Shown here: positions 39,116-50,777 of the stretch, in pieces
How positions within the stretch are numbered: position 1 is the stretch's first letter
Layout: each line of letters starts with the position of its first letter
Assembly: GCF_026151205.1 (NCBI RefSeq)
Contig: NC_087074.1
Coordinates: 19,576,740-19,636,739 of the forward strand
DNA: 60,000 nt
Reading direction: 5' to 3'
Source of the DNA: Bolinopsis microptera
Lineage: Eukaryota > Ctenophora > Tentaculata > Lobata > Bolinopsidae
The notes under the pieces: generated by a model
What the model was told of the DNA's origin: nothing
Databases searched by the model: none
Seen by the model: the letters and a program-made list of their open reading frames with translations, nothing else
Position numbers and translations under genes: made by a program

Positions 39116-40320
39116 GCAAGGTAGCAGGATAGCGTCGCTGCAGCAGCCGCAGAGATCAAGAACAGCGTTGAGAAAGAGAAGTTAAGGGGATAAAACGCCT
39201 GTTGAAGATCTGGCTTAACCCACTTTCCCTACTTGTGATCTTATCGCTCTTTGCCGAGTTGGGCAGATTACATAACCGCTGGAGGAGAAATGTAGGACGT
39301 TTCAACCTAGCAGCCAACAAGCTGAGAAGAGGGTTATTCTATCGACCGTCAAACGATAAAGGAAAAGAACGACTACCTGAGGATGCTTTGAAAACATTGC
39401 ACTTCCAAAAGATGATCAAGACCTTTTATAATATTCGGCCTCGCGCCAGGGTATGGGACGGGTTGGAAAGACAAAGAAACACCAATAGCGAAACACATTA
39501 AACGGATTAAAGAATTGGGCTCCATACAAGCCTGAGGACTGGTCCTGGCACGATGATACTCACCCGATGATTGGGCAACAACTGGCAAAGAGGGGACAGC
39601 CAGATCAGAGACCACTGAAAGAAGGGCGAGAAAAGTGGACGTGGGAGGAGAGGAGCTCGGTTGCGACTGTGAAGAAAACAACTGTCAGGCAGATTCAAAT
39701 GAGGATGAGCAACGATGGAAGATTGGACGATTGCATAATGCTATGCTTCGAGAAAACCACCCGTTCGCCTGTGATTAAGTGTCAGATTCATCTGTATCTG
39801 CGGAGTAGCATCAAGTGGGATTGACACAGATAGCATGCGAAGCAAGCAGGCTTGACATTAGCTTTGTAAAATCTCCGGAAGAATACAGAGAACTACTGCA
39901 AGCCGCTTGAATACTTTTTGGGTGCTTCCAAATTCGCACCTTGCAAAGGTATATTCGGACACAAAACATTAAAAGGAGGGAAGGAAAAACCCGGCACTGC
40001 TGGTACTAAAGAACGGAAGACAATCGTTCCGTTCCTAACGGAAGATGGGGAACCTCAAAATTGGGCTGGTAGGCGGAAATGATAAATGGGGTGAGGTGAT
40101 CGGAGGTCACTTTAAATGGTTAGACGAGAGTGTTGTTGAGTATGATGGCTTCCCGTGGATTGCAAAAGCAGGGGTGAGAACGGAAGAAAGTAAAGGAGGA
40201 GGCCACAAAACAGCTTGAGCATTACAGATGGGGGCGAATCTGACGACGTTCTGTTTGGGCAAAGTAAAGCGAACCTTTGAGTATGTATGCGAGTGTCCCC
40301 GTGGATAATAACAACTTAGG
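39116..40320 (+). pseudogene. Degenerate coding-like region, unidentified
   Basis: Base composition is richer in GC than its surroundings, and plus-strand frames read like protein but are cut by stops and shifts: LGRLHNRWRRNVGRFNLAAN (39202-39501), then PMIGQQLAKRGQPDQRPLKE (39567-39824), then FKWLDESVVEYDGFPWIAKA near 40115. The pieces follow one another in order, as in one decayed ORF of about 1.1 kb. I recognise no domain. A transposon-derived gene is the likely explanation because it sits among repeats. Confidence 0.35.
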
Positions 40321-40795
40321 GTATTTGAATTAAACGTGTGCCAGTCATTCGACGAGATATGTTTTTGGCTGATTTCTATTTTTAGAAGCTTCTTATTTTC
40401 TAAAGATAATATTTCTATTTAAAACTTTGTTCTTAGCGAAAATTATAAAAACGATAATAATGGACCGGTGTCTTATAGATATTTAAAGTGAATGAAAATA
40501 AATAGTAGTAGTTTACAATTACAATACCTGAAAGGAATATCAAACTTTAATTATTGGTGATTGATCTTTTACCTCAGCATTCGCATTAAGTCTTACCACT
40601 TATGTATTCTTGTGTTAATTTTTATTGATCCCGTTGATGCGACGAGGAAAAATGCTTATTCAGGAAAGGATATTACTCAACGTTTCAATGAGTACAACTC
40701 ATTAGTCATGCATCTCAAATTTATTTTGGTATATAGTAGTGTTGAAAGTTATTAAAACTTTTATACTCCAATCCACTTAATAATTGTAGGTTTAC
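40321..40795. other. AT-rich intergenic sequence
   Basis: No supported feature; the short plus-strand frame at 40561-40755 has no recognisable domain. Confidence 0.3.
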
Positions 40796-40800
40796 AACTA

Positions 40801-40866
40801 CCAGATACGCGCGCCGAGTTGGACTCGTCGACGGTCCAATAAATAAATAAATAAATAAATAAAATA
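40801..40866 (+). repeat. Retroposon 3' end with (AATA)n tail
   Basis: GCGCGCCGAGTTGGACTCGT...CGGTCCAATAAATAAATAAA looks like the 3' end of a LINE or SINE: a GC-rich hairpin (GAGTTGGACTC) followed by a simple tetranucleotide tail. The body upstream is not recognisable. Confidence 0.45.
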
Positions 40867-42480
40867 AAGTCAATTTTTACTGCACAGCAATATATTCTAA
40901 ATATCAGATCCTTTGTAATCATAAGGTATAAAAAAAGGAGCTTTTCTCTGTGCTGAAGGATGAATCAAGGCAGATATGGTTCTGTTAGCAGGCCACCCTA
41001 GTTTATGGACAATACATATATATAAAATAATTATATTATAATTTTAAAATTGTGTCAAGATTGATACTAAAACATAACTCAGGGTAAATAAGACGTATTC
41101 CCTTCTTCAATTATACATATTTACTATACTAAAACTTAAACGAACTCCGGGTAAAATAAAAACGTAATCTTTGTCAAATTTGCTATTTCAATAAGTTAAT
41201 TAAATATCACGGTTGGAAAATTATTTCATATTCTATAACAATGTAGCATCAATATAATTGATCAAATGGGGAGCATACATAGAAAAAAGAAAAACAGTGA
41301 GAAATTGCACATTACAGGAGGACTGGAGGTATGGAGCACTAAATGTGGACAGTGCCCTTTCCACTGATTGGTCCTAACTTTCCAGTAATAGCTTAATAGG
41401 CATGGAATACTGTGATTGCAGGGGACAGATTGGATTCACCTATGTACTGAGATAAACTTAACCGAAATTAACATAACTGCTAGATACAATTGGTCTTAGG
41501 TTGGGTGGGATCATGAATTTATCGTAAGAGTTATCCCCTTGGTAATTTCATCAGTTAGCCACCATTATTCTTAAGAGTTTCTTTGTATAACTTAGAAAAT
41601 TTCTTAACGACGTTACACTCTTAAGGGAACTTTTGGTAATATTGTTCCAGGCCTTAGTTCCTGATTGTTAAACTCCTTGTGGATCTTGATTTAGGAGGTA
41701 TAAAAGATTGCAGTTTTCTGCCTCACGGATCACCAGAAAATACGAGATTTCCCGTAAAATGCTTTGGACATGTTTCATTGATTATACGGTACATATATGA
41801 GCTATATATATTAGGTTGGTACAAAAAAAACTTTTTTAAAAAAATGTCTAAATTTTGCTGAGTATAAGGCTCAAACTTTGATCCATGGCTAAAAACACCC
41901 CCTCAAAAAAATTTTTTTTGGGCTCAACTCGGGCGGGGATCGGGCCGGCACATGCCAACGCCCTTATTATGTGAGGTGCTTATACAGGTAAAATTTTTAA
42001 AGATCGCTCCCGCGTTTTTTACCTTTAAACATTGAGATAGGTTCCGAAAAGTGAGGAAGTCGTATTATAAACATGCTAAGAAAGGGATAAACTTTTAGTC
42101 AAGGTCTCATGTACTCCAACAAACCTGCGCGTTCAGTCAGAGCTCTGTACGTAACTGGCCGACGTCGCGAGCCTTGCACGGCTGATGTGGTGCAAGGTCG
42201 CGTCTTGAAAACAGATTTAAGCGTAGAGGTCAGACCCCCAAGTGGACTGTCAATCTTTGCGCGGTAACAAGTGCGCATTAGTGGTGTGGGTAGAGGGACA
42301 CTTACTTTGTCTAAGAGCTCTGTTTTCAGTTGCTTTAGGCACTAGTAAAATAACAGAGTTTGAAGCAAAAATCGAGGATATCATAGATTATAGAATCAAA
42401 ATCATATTATAATACTAAGCTACATTCAAATTTCGATTGTTAACAAATCTAAATTATTTAAACTCCTTACTTTTTCCTTT
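40867..42480. other. Intergenic sequence with one mariner-like terminus
   Basis: No supported exon. 41810-41830 (TTAGGTTGGTACAAAAAAAA) matches the start of mariner TIRs as I know them (TTAGGTTGGT...), but no partner end is nearby. 42120-42300 is GC-richer with no frame. Confidence 0.35.
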
Positions 42481-42486
42481 GCTGGA

Positions 42487-42571
42487 ATGAAATTGCTTTT
42501 GATGCCACCGGAACCACCTGGAAGAAGATTCTTGGAAACAGCTTTCTATTCTATCGATTCTAGTATTATAG
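42487..42571 (+). CDS. Possible first coding exon (MKLLLMPPEPPGRRF...)
   Basis: An ATG opens a 28-codon frame (MKLLLMPPEPPGRRFLETAF...) that ends at a strong donor, G/GTAAGT. It could be the 5' exon of a plus-strand gene, perhaps even the C1-RhoGAP gene 12 kb downstream, but no linking exon was found and the peptide is not recognised. Confidence 0.22.
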
Positions 42572-43320
42572 GTAAGTCATTTAAAGATATAGCCTCTCTG
42601 CGAGTCATTAGTTGATGCGAGGTTTCGTTGAGAGGACTTCAGTTCGCTGTGACTCCGATGTCAGGTGTAATTTTTAAACTGCACCTATTTGCCATCAGAA
42701 CTTTTTACTTATCATTGCAACAAATATTGAAGTGATAATCAGATATTACGTGGTCTTCTAAATAAATTATATTGTTAGTTTGATATTATTAAATCACATT
42801 ATTCTGTTAAACTAAATCTGTCAGAAGGTTGTTAACATTATTAAACAGAAAACATACCTGAATATTTAGGGGTAAACGATGATTTAGTCACATTTTCTGG
42901 GACTGATTCGCTCATTACCTACTAAAGGTAAAGAAGTTATATTATTTAAAGTTTTAAAGTTTTAAAAGTTCCACCGACCTAGTCTGCGTGTATAATTATA
43001 GAATATAGATCATTATAGTCAATAGTCATGACACTTGCACTCCACATATTACAGGATAATACTTGAGGCATTTCCACTCTTACTGAGAGACATGACAAGC
43101 ATGATGACCATGGTACTCAAAAACTGTAACATCAAAACTGGTAACTTTTAGTGAAAATGAAGAGAAAACTTATAGTGAACTTGGTGAGAAGGTAGATCGA
43201 AACCGAGCTCTTGGTATTGTCGTGTAGACTTACCAGAATACACGTCATATAATATTTCAATTTGATATTTCGAAATACAAATAAAAATGGTGCAAAATGG
43301 TGAATGATTTTCATGTTGGG
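42572..43320. other. Intergenic or intronic sequence
   Basis: No supported exon or repeat. Confidence 0.3.
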
Positions 43321-45654
43321 TGAAGTGGGGGATCATGAGTATTTTTGAGAATTTTTGAATCTGAGAATTTTACCATTTTCGCCGGGAATACTCAAAAATG
43401 TCGAAAAAAGAAAAATTCAGCACATGGACTTCTAATTTTCTCAAAAATTGTCCACTCAAAAATAGTGATATAGGAGGGGGTGTCATGTCCGTCTATGTCC
43501 GCCTATGTCCTGTCCTTTTTGGATTCTATGAGACAACGGACGTGTTTTTTGGGACATTCGCGGACACGGACGGACATTGGCGGACACGGACGGACATTGG
43601 CGGACTCGGACGGACATTGGCGGACTTGGACGGACATTGGCGGACTCGGACGGACATTGGCGGACTCGGACGGACATTGGCGGACCCGGACGGACATTGG
43701 CGGACTTGGATGGACATTGGTGGACATTAGCGGACATTGGTGGACATTAGCGGACAAACATTTTGAGGACTGAAGAGTACTGAAGAGTACTGAAGAGTAC
43801 TGAGGAGGATGGCTGAGAAGGATGGCTGAGGAGGATGGCTGAGGAGGATGACTGAGGAGGATGACTGAGAGGGAGGAGGAGGAGGACTCAGGAGGAGGAC
43901 TCAGAAGGAAGAGGAGGACGACTCAGGAGGAGGACTCAGGAGGAGGACCTAGGAGAAATGAGAAGGAGGACTGAGGACTGAGGAGAACTGAGGAGGAGGA
44001 GGAGGAGGAGGACTGAATAGGAGGAGGAGAAGGAGGGGGACTGGGAGAGGACTGAGGAGGACTGAGGAGGATGGCTGAGGAGGATGACTGAGAGGGAAGA
44101 GGAGGAGGAGGAGGAGGAGGACTGAGGAGGACTGAGAAGGAGGAGGAGGAGGAGGAGGAGGACTGAATAGGAGGAGGAGGAGGAGGGGACTGGGGGAGGA
44201 CTGAGGAGGAGGATGGAGGACTGAGGAGAAGGATGAGGAGGAGGACTGAGGACTGAGGAGGAAGAGGAGGAGGATGAAGAGGAGGAGGAGGACCCAGGAG
44301 GAGGAGTGAGGACCCAGGAGGAGGACTCAGGAGGAGGAGGACTGGGGAGGATCAGGAAGACCCAGGAGGACCCAGGAGGAGGAGGAGGACCCAGGAGGAG
44401 GAGGAGGACTGAGGAGGACTGAGGAGGAGGACTGACGATGACTGAGAAGGAGGAGGACTGAGGAGTACTCAGGAGGATGGCTGAGGAGGATGGCTGGGGA
44501 GGATGGCTGAGGAGGATGACTGAGGAGGATGACTGAGAGGGAGGAGGAGGAGGACTCAGGAGGAGGACTCAGAAGGAAGAGGAGGACGACTCAGGAGGAG
44601 GACTCAGGAGGAGGACCTAGGAGAAATGAGAAGGAGGACTGAGGACTGAGGAGAACTGAGGAGGAGGAGGAGGAGGAGGACTGAATAGGAGGAGGAGAAG
44701 GAGGGGGACTGGGAGAGGACTGAGGAGGACTGAGGAGGATGGCTGAGGAGGATGACTGAGAGGGAAGAGGAGGAGGAGGAGGAGGAGGACTGAGGAGGAC
44801 TAAGAATGAGGAGGAGGAGGAGGACTGAATAGGAGGAGGAGGAGGAAGGGGACTGGGGGAGGACTGAGGAGGAGGATGGAGGACTGAGGAGAAGGATGAG
44901 GAGGAGGACTGAGGACTGAGGAGGAAGAGGAGGAGGATGAAGAGGAGGAGGAGGACCCAGGAGGAGGACTAAGCATGAGGAGGAGGACTGGGGAGGAGGA
45001 GGACTGTTGAGGACTGATGAGGAGGACTGAGGACAGAGGCACATATTAGGTGCGGTAAAAAAATCGAAATTATGCGGTACCGCACCCGACTATAAAGGTA
45101 AAATGTGCGGTAAGGTGCGGTAAATTTTAACCAATTATGCGGCGATTTTTCGAAATTTGTGCGGGAATTGTGCGGTTTTCTTTTGCATTTTCTCAAGGAC
45201 TTTGGAAATTCTAAACGTATAACCGCCGCTCTTATAAAAATAGGTCTGTTTATGTGTTACTGAGGGTGTAGTTCTTTACTAAGACTATGATTGAACCTAT
45301 ATTGAGATTCAGTTATCTGAGAACAGTGACTTGATCTGGTAGAGATCAGGAGACAGTTGTTTGAAGACGCCTCTTGATAGAGTCGATCAGATCCCATGCG
45401 TGATCGCAAATATGTGACACGCTTGTTGGCATTGATTGTCAGTACTTGTGAACCATTTGATCCAAGATCCATTAAGCCCACAATAAAGCCTACGCTACAT
45501 TCTACAACGAATAAAGCTCATTACCCTTTACACCTACTTCTTCTATTATGGGATACTGAAGGGAAAGGAAGCAGTTCTAGTAGCGCTTCTCAAACACAAG
45601 TATATATCTTGTGAATTCGGCTAGTATATATGAAATATTTGACACGGAGTTGCA

Positions 45655-45755
45655 GAGTGAGCTATGTGCCTCGCCGGGTTAAAGTAGTGGGTGTCCTTGC
45701 TGTACGGTATGTTAAACAAGGAACTGAAACTACTAGGTTCCGTACAGGTTCAACT
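45655..45755. repeat. Third, inverted copy of the 6.5-kb dispersed repeat
   Basis: GTCCTTGCTGTACGG...GTTAAACAAGGAACTGAAAC is the reverse complement of part of the repeats at 6504-6650 and 6867-7013, with moderate divergence. It lies inside the innermost element. Confidence 0.65.
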
Positions 45756-45924
45756 CTGCACTCATGTCAATATGTTCAAATGCAAGCCTCTTGATTTATT
45801 ATCACCTACTTTGGATCATAGAATCTACTCAACAACTTCAACCCCTGATATAGAGTAATCAAATGTGGTGAAGTTACGAATGATAACTGATACACTATAA
45901 TCGAAGTACGGTAACGACGAGGGT

Positions 45925-46145
45925 TCCAGAACGGCCTGGTTCACGGTCCCGAAAGGGCCTGGGTAACGGTCCCGAAAGGGCCTGAGTCAGGGTCCCGAAA
46001 GGGCCTGGGTAACGGTCCCGAAAGGGCCTCGGTCACGTGGTAACCGGGTCACGTGGCCTAAGCATGAGTTCCAAAAGGGCCTGGGTCACGGTCCCGAAAG
46101 GGCCTGGGTCAGGGTCCCGAAAGGGCCTGAGTCACGGTCCTATTA
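45925..46145. repeat. GGTCCCGAAAGGGCCTGGGTCAC 23-bp tandem array
   Basis: Eight or nine copies of a GC-rich 23-24 bp unit with a short internal palindrome (CCCGAAAGGG-like) and variants; two units are disrupted near 46035-46075. Inside the innermost element. Confidence 0.9.
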
Positions 46146-47009
46146 TATAAAAGGGCCCGACTTTTAACATATTTTAGTTTTTACACTCGAAAATCTTAAC
46201 GCGAAAATTTCAAAATTATGCAAAATTACGCGGAAAATGCTAGATTATGCGGAAATATGCAGATAATCACAAAATGTGCGGAAATGTGCGGAAAACAATA
46301 AATTATGCGGAAGTGTGCGGAAAACGGTAAATTGTGCGATCCCGCACCCATCGCACCTAATATGTGCCCATGACTGAGGACGAGGAGGAGGAGTAGGAGG
46401 AGGACTGAGGAGGGGAGGAGGAAGAGGACTAAGGAAGATCAGGAAGACCCAGGGGGAGGAGGAGGAAGAGTAGGAGGAGGAAGCATCTAAATGTTATTTC
46501 CATTTTTGTCCGTTTTTGTCCATTTTTGTCCGCTCTATTTTTTGTCCGTTTTGAAAATATAGGGTACCGAACGGACAAAAAACATGATCCCCCTATAACA
46601 GCAAAAATTGAACATTTTATTTAGCAATTTAGGTGTCCATTAATGTCCGCCTATGTCCGCCTATGTCCGCCTATGTCCGTCTATGTCCGCCTATGTCCGC
46701 CTATGTCCGTCTATGTCCGCCTATGTCCTGTCCTTTTTGGATTCTATGAGACAAGCGGACATAGACGGACGTGACACCCCCCCGATATACCAAATCATTC
46801 TTCATATCAGTACAATGTGGTCCAATTGAGATCTAGATGAGAATCAATTTTTGAAAATGAGTTTTTCGCCTCTCCAGGAAACTTTTCTCAAAAGTACTCA
46901 AAAATAATTTTTGAGAATTTGGCCATTTTCGTCGGGACTCTCAAAAATACTCACGATTCCCCCCCCCCCCCCCCCCCCCCCCTGAAGTTATGGATAAGAA
47001 TGTACCAGA

Positions 47010-47519
47010 TACCTTAAGAACGACAAATTTAGTCTACCATGAATTTAGTCAACCAAATTTATTGAGGCGAAATTTTTCAGCGACTAATTTAAAAGTAGAC
47101 CAAAATTTCAGTAGAGCATATATATATATGACATGAAAATATCATTGAGCTTACATTGTTTATAATTAATATAATGACATCACCGTTCCTAAGTTGCTGA
47201 ACTACTTAGATTATTGTCTATTACACATGCAATCCATTGCTTTTATGTTTACAAATAATATAAATTGCTTTATGCAACAAATCATTTAATCAACATGCCT
47301 GCCATTAAACTTTAAAGTATGACTTCATGTGCAAAATCTGGGAAAAAAGTAGCTAAATACCGTAATGGAAAAATAAAATAAATGGAATGGAAAATGGTCT
47401 CGAAAAGTTGAAAAATGTGACTAAAATTAATGTAGACTAAAAATGTGTGACTAAAATTATGGTAACCAAAATTTTGTTAACCAAATTTATTGTGAACCAA
47501 ATTTATTGGCCTTAAGGTA
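47010..47519. mobile_element. Small TIR element with TACCTTAAG ends
   Basis: Left end TACCTTAAGAACGACAAATT and right end ...ATTTATTGGCCTTAAGGTA form imperfect inverted repeats. Motifs of the type CCAAATTTATTG/GACTAAAATT recur inside both ends. Partial copies are at 18476-18640 and about 21683-21838. Probably a MITE with TA at its ends. Confidence 0.65.
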
Positions 47520-47848
47520 GCTCCATTTCATCACAGTTTCGTGAATTATGACTACTCACTCTACACTCTACTATCACGTGACTTACTTATACTTACAATA
47601 CAAGCAATATTCCAACTTCCAAGCTAGTATTCCGATTCTCATAGTCCACATATGTATATTGTATACAAACACTTCTGTCTTCTGGTTGACATCTTGTGAC
47701 CCCCAAACCATGTAGCTGAGACACCTCACGGCAAGTATACCAAAGTGGCTCTTGTTTGTGAAAGATGTATTACGGATCATTTCATCCATAAAATTTTACA
47801 TAATATAAAAGCTACAATAAATTATCTATAACATTTACATAAACAAAT

Positions 47849-50087
47849 CTAGGAGACCTCAAAGCTCGTCTTCTGGGGCATGAGGTTGAAGGAAATGTCT
47901 TGCAGTTCAAGATGCTGGGCCGTTGATCTTCCTCTGATTCCTCTTAGTTCAATGAGTGTACTTCTTAACAGATCAAATCTGAATCGTGTTCTGATATGGA
48001 CACGTTCATAAAAAGGTGGCACTAGAGATTGATTTTTCACTGCCAAAATTGTGTGAAGCATTTTAAAATACTTGTATCTCAAGGAGTATGCTATGAAAGT
48101 TAACCAAATTTTAATATGTGGTCCAAAAAGATTCAAATATCACATAATTAAGTCATTCATCTCTTTATATCTGTTAATTGTGCAGATATGAGCCAGAAAT
48201 CACAAAATATTCATTTCTTGCACCTCTAATGATGCATTTACATTCTGTGAGTGTGTCCTGCTTCTCAATGTGATTATTGAACCTTTCTGAGATAGTTGAG
48301 TGTTAAAAGTGCAAAGTATCACCGGTTAAATGTGGAGTTACGATGCAATTATCACACACAGGGTTAATTCTGACTAAGTGTTTTAGAATGATGAATGTGA
48401 TATGAATATCAACGGAACGATTGCATTGTAACAATGAACTCTATCAATCACAATTATATCATGCTAACTAATATTTAGAGAATTTAGATGGTTAAAAGTG
48501 CCATAATGAGTCAAAAATCACATAAATGAGCATGTATTGAAATTATGCTGTATCAGGGGAATGTATCACTTTTTGGCTCTATATCAGGTTGGTATTCATA
48601 GTAAATCTGCAGTAATTTGTTGTGACACTTGTTTATGGTCATGGAGAAGTTCGTTATTAGAGTAATAGTGGAATCAATAATCACAAAACACTGATTTTAA
48701 ACTGAGTAAACTAGGCAAGTACTTTTACAGCTCAAGCCATGATAATTTTGTCGCCATAATGTGACAAATGAATCATATCAGTGCAGTAACATATAATACT
48801 TAATCGGATTTTTGAAATGTGATTATCGATTCATTACCTTTACTTTCAAAATGTCATTACAACTTGAACATTACGTATGATTCAATTATCACACTTTAAA
48901 GGAAATTACATATTTGGTAGCCAGATTTGTGTGATTTTTGAATCATTTAAGCACCGAGATCAAAAATTATCACTCAAAGTCCTTCAATATGGTATAAGCT
49001 TAGACATGGATTCAAAAATCACATAATAAGAATCATAGAATGGATATGAATTGTCATATCGTGCACTTAATTTAAGGCTTACTATAGTGTGACTTAATAG
49101 CGCACCTTTAACGAAAATGTGATTTTTGAATCATATTAACTGATTTTAATACTATTTAGTACTATTTTGTACCCTAAAAATGTGATTTTTGAATCATTTT
49201 GGCACCAATAACAATTTCAGATAAGACATTCCTTACATGCATTATAATCACCATATCAATTTTGGCGTCTTTGTGAATAGTACTTTTCAGATTATCTAGT
49301 GTTGATTCATCTTGCATTTCTAATTGTGTGATATCTTAATCATTGGCACACAAATAACGATAACTCCTGTGATACAAGCACTAGAGACTCCGTGATTTCA
49401 GGATCATGAAATTTAATCGAATTTCTAAAGGTATAGATAGATATATCAACCAACAAAGAAAAATGACTATTTTTTAAACGCATTTAAAAAAATCAATCTC
49501 TAGTGCCACCTTTTTCTAAATACCTCATTGTGGGCCTGTAGTTGTTGTGCAATACTAATGTTTGATGTTGAATCTCCAAATACCTCATTGTGGGCCCGTA
49601 GTTGTTGTGCAGTACTAATGATTAATGTTGAGTTAATATCTCCAAATACCTCATTGTGGGCCCGTAGTTGTTGTGCAGTACTAATGATTAATGTTGAGAT
49701 AATATATCCAAATACCTCATTGTGGGCCCGTAGTTGTTGTGCAATTGTGAAGACTAGAGGGACAAAGGATCCTTTCTCTGACTGAAGTACTCTCTCTTCA
49801 TACAAATCTTTCTTTCCTTTCTCATGATCTTTGTAGATCCTATCTAGCGTCTTAAATGTGTTTGTGTCACAGTTAGGATGTGTGACCCTAATGTCAAAAA
49901 ATGTTCTTTCAAAGGGTGCATACAATCCGACAGCTGCAACATCAAGACGGGCTTCAACCTGGATGTTGGTCTTTCTTGAGAAGGAGTTTGGTTGGACTGT
50001 CAGTAGTGCTGGTTCTATCCTGACATCTTTACACTTTGCTTCTCGGAGGAAGAAAGCAGCAGTATCTCTAATAGCGTTGTGGCGCAT
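47849..50087 (-). mobile_element. Retroelement ORF C-terminal part, split by a TIR element
   Basis: 50087-49516 encodes MRHNAIRDTAAFFLREAKCK ... ARLDVAAVGLYAPFERTFFD ... LYEERVLQSEKGSFVPLVFT, followed by four in-frame copies of a 20-22 residue repeat (AQQLRAHNEVF...). After the element at 48010-49515 the frame resumes at 48009-47849 as HIRTRFRFDLLRSTLIELRG ... PQKTSFEVS-stop. From memory, this ARLD...FFD.RV...GSFVPLVF...GGMG...LR..L...RG arrangement forms the C-terminal part of reverse-transcriptase-containing ORFs common in cnidarian and sponge genomes; its exact role (perhaps nuclease) I cannot confirm. Related fragments lie at 51363-51700, 52358-52784 and 52998-53185. Confidence 0.65.
48010..49515. 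mobile_element. 1.5-kb TIR element packed with TGTGATTTTTGAATCA-type motifs
   Basis: Inverted ends of about 28 bp start AAAAAGGTGGCACTAGAGAT at 48010 and mirror at 49515. The element interrupts the retroelement frame. Inside, a TGTGATTnnnGAATCA-like motif recurs in both orientations (for example 48508, 48671, 48819, 48879, 48930, 49009, 49118 and 49181), with many looser copies. No ORF of note and no clear target duplication. Confidence 0.7.
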
Positions 50088-50128
50088 GCTAACGTAACCA
50101 CCTAGTTTACAGTCAAGGGCGTGGTAGA

Positions 50129-50320
50129 TAAAAGTAAAGTAAAGTAAAGTAAAAATTATGACATAACATCATCACACATGTGTACAAATTATCAAATCAC
50201 TATATGGAAAAATATAAATATCTTAAAGTAAAGTAAAGTAAAGTAAAATTTATGACATCACATCATCACACATGTCTACAAACTATCATCGCACTGTGTG
50301 AAAAAAATATATAATAAATA
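50129..50320. repeat. Two ~95-bp direct copies starting with (AAAGT)n
   Basis: AAAGTAAAGTAAAGTAAAGT...ATGACATCATCATCACACATG-like blocks at about 50131 and 50225, differing at several bases. Confidence 0.8.
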
Positions 50321-50387
50321 GTTCCCCACCAACATTAATTAATTATCAAATACAATATTTAAAAACAATTTCATCAAAAACATTATC

Positions 50388-50777
50388 CTATTTTAAAAAC
50401 TTCCCAGTGGAATAAAGATTTATAAAACGCTTCTTTGCCACATTTAAAGGATGGAACCAAAGATAATTGTTATGTTTCTCTTTATTACTGACATAACTGG
50501 CTCCCTCAATTCTTACTAAAACTTCATTAGAAACATTCCAAAAAAAGCAATCATTTGTAATACTTTTAGAAATCATATCTATCTTATATCCTTCTAATTT
50601 AATTTTAAAACCTATAACTGTCACAGAGTTCTTGACGTCCGGAGGGAGTTTGTTCCAATATGGAATAACTCGCTCCGGGAGAAAAGACTTCTGGATATTC
50701 TTGACCTTTGTCACACTTTTACTACATCTATTGGATGAAACCAGATTAAGACCTGATCTGCTTGGTCTGAACACCAA
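50388..50777 (-). mobile_element. LINE ORF2 C-terminal fragment
   Basis: The 129-residue frame contains SFLPERVIPYWNKLPPDVKN followed by an F-K-x-K-L segment, the conserved end of ORF2 in CR1/Jockey-group LINEs (F-x-x-R-V-x-x-x-W-N-x-L-P). No reverse transcriptase lies upstream (toward 51300), so it is 5'-truncated. It sits between pieces of a different retroelement. Confidence 0.65.

Larger units (their letters stand above)
45025..46381. mobile_element. Innermost TIR element, 10-bp target duplication
   Basis: The element spans 45035-46371, flanked by GACTGAGGAC on both sides (45025-45034 and 46372-46381). The homologous copy at 29018-31410 has this 10-mer once at the matching place (about 31006-31015), an empty site that confirms the insertion. 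Ends are imperfect inverted repeats containing GGCACATATTAGGTGCG. Subterminal TGTGCGGAA/TTATGCGG motifs recur many times near both ends. A 10-bp duplication fits Mutator-like elements (9-11 bp by family knowledge). No transposase is seen. Confidence 0.8.
43467..46789. mobile_element. Middle element: G-run-ended TIR element, copy 2, 6-bp duplication GATATA
   Basis: The element spans 43473-46783, with GATATA at 43467-43472 and 46784-46789. Ends and subterminal GGACATTGGC/TGTCCGCCTA arrays match copy 1 at 29018-31410, and the core is the same purine-rich minisatellite (43765-45034 and 46372-46480). It lies inside the outer element and is itself split by the 45035-46371 insertion. Confidence 0.88.
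43321..46988. mobile_element. Outer TIR element (G-run ends, 6-bp duplication TGAAGT), split by insertions
   Basis: The element spans 43327-46982 with TGAAGT at 43321-43326 and 46983-46988. The left end is GGGGGATCATGAGTATTTTT. The right end is the reverse complement of GGGGGAATCGTGAGTATTTT with a C run of more than 20. A second shared subterminal motif (CCATTTTCGCCGGGA / CCATTTTCGTCGGGA) follows inside both ends. Without the inserted element it would be only about 340 bp, a MITE. Same end type and duplication length as the element it contains, but different TIR sequence. Confidence 0.8.

Noticed and set aside
43398-43773. GRTLAD-type repeated frames (also 29039-29289)
   Set aside because: They follow the 18-20 bp GGACATTGGC subterminal repeats of the TIR element.
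45257-45614. Short frames inside the innermost TIR element
   Set aside because: No domain, composition or splice support; likely chance.
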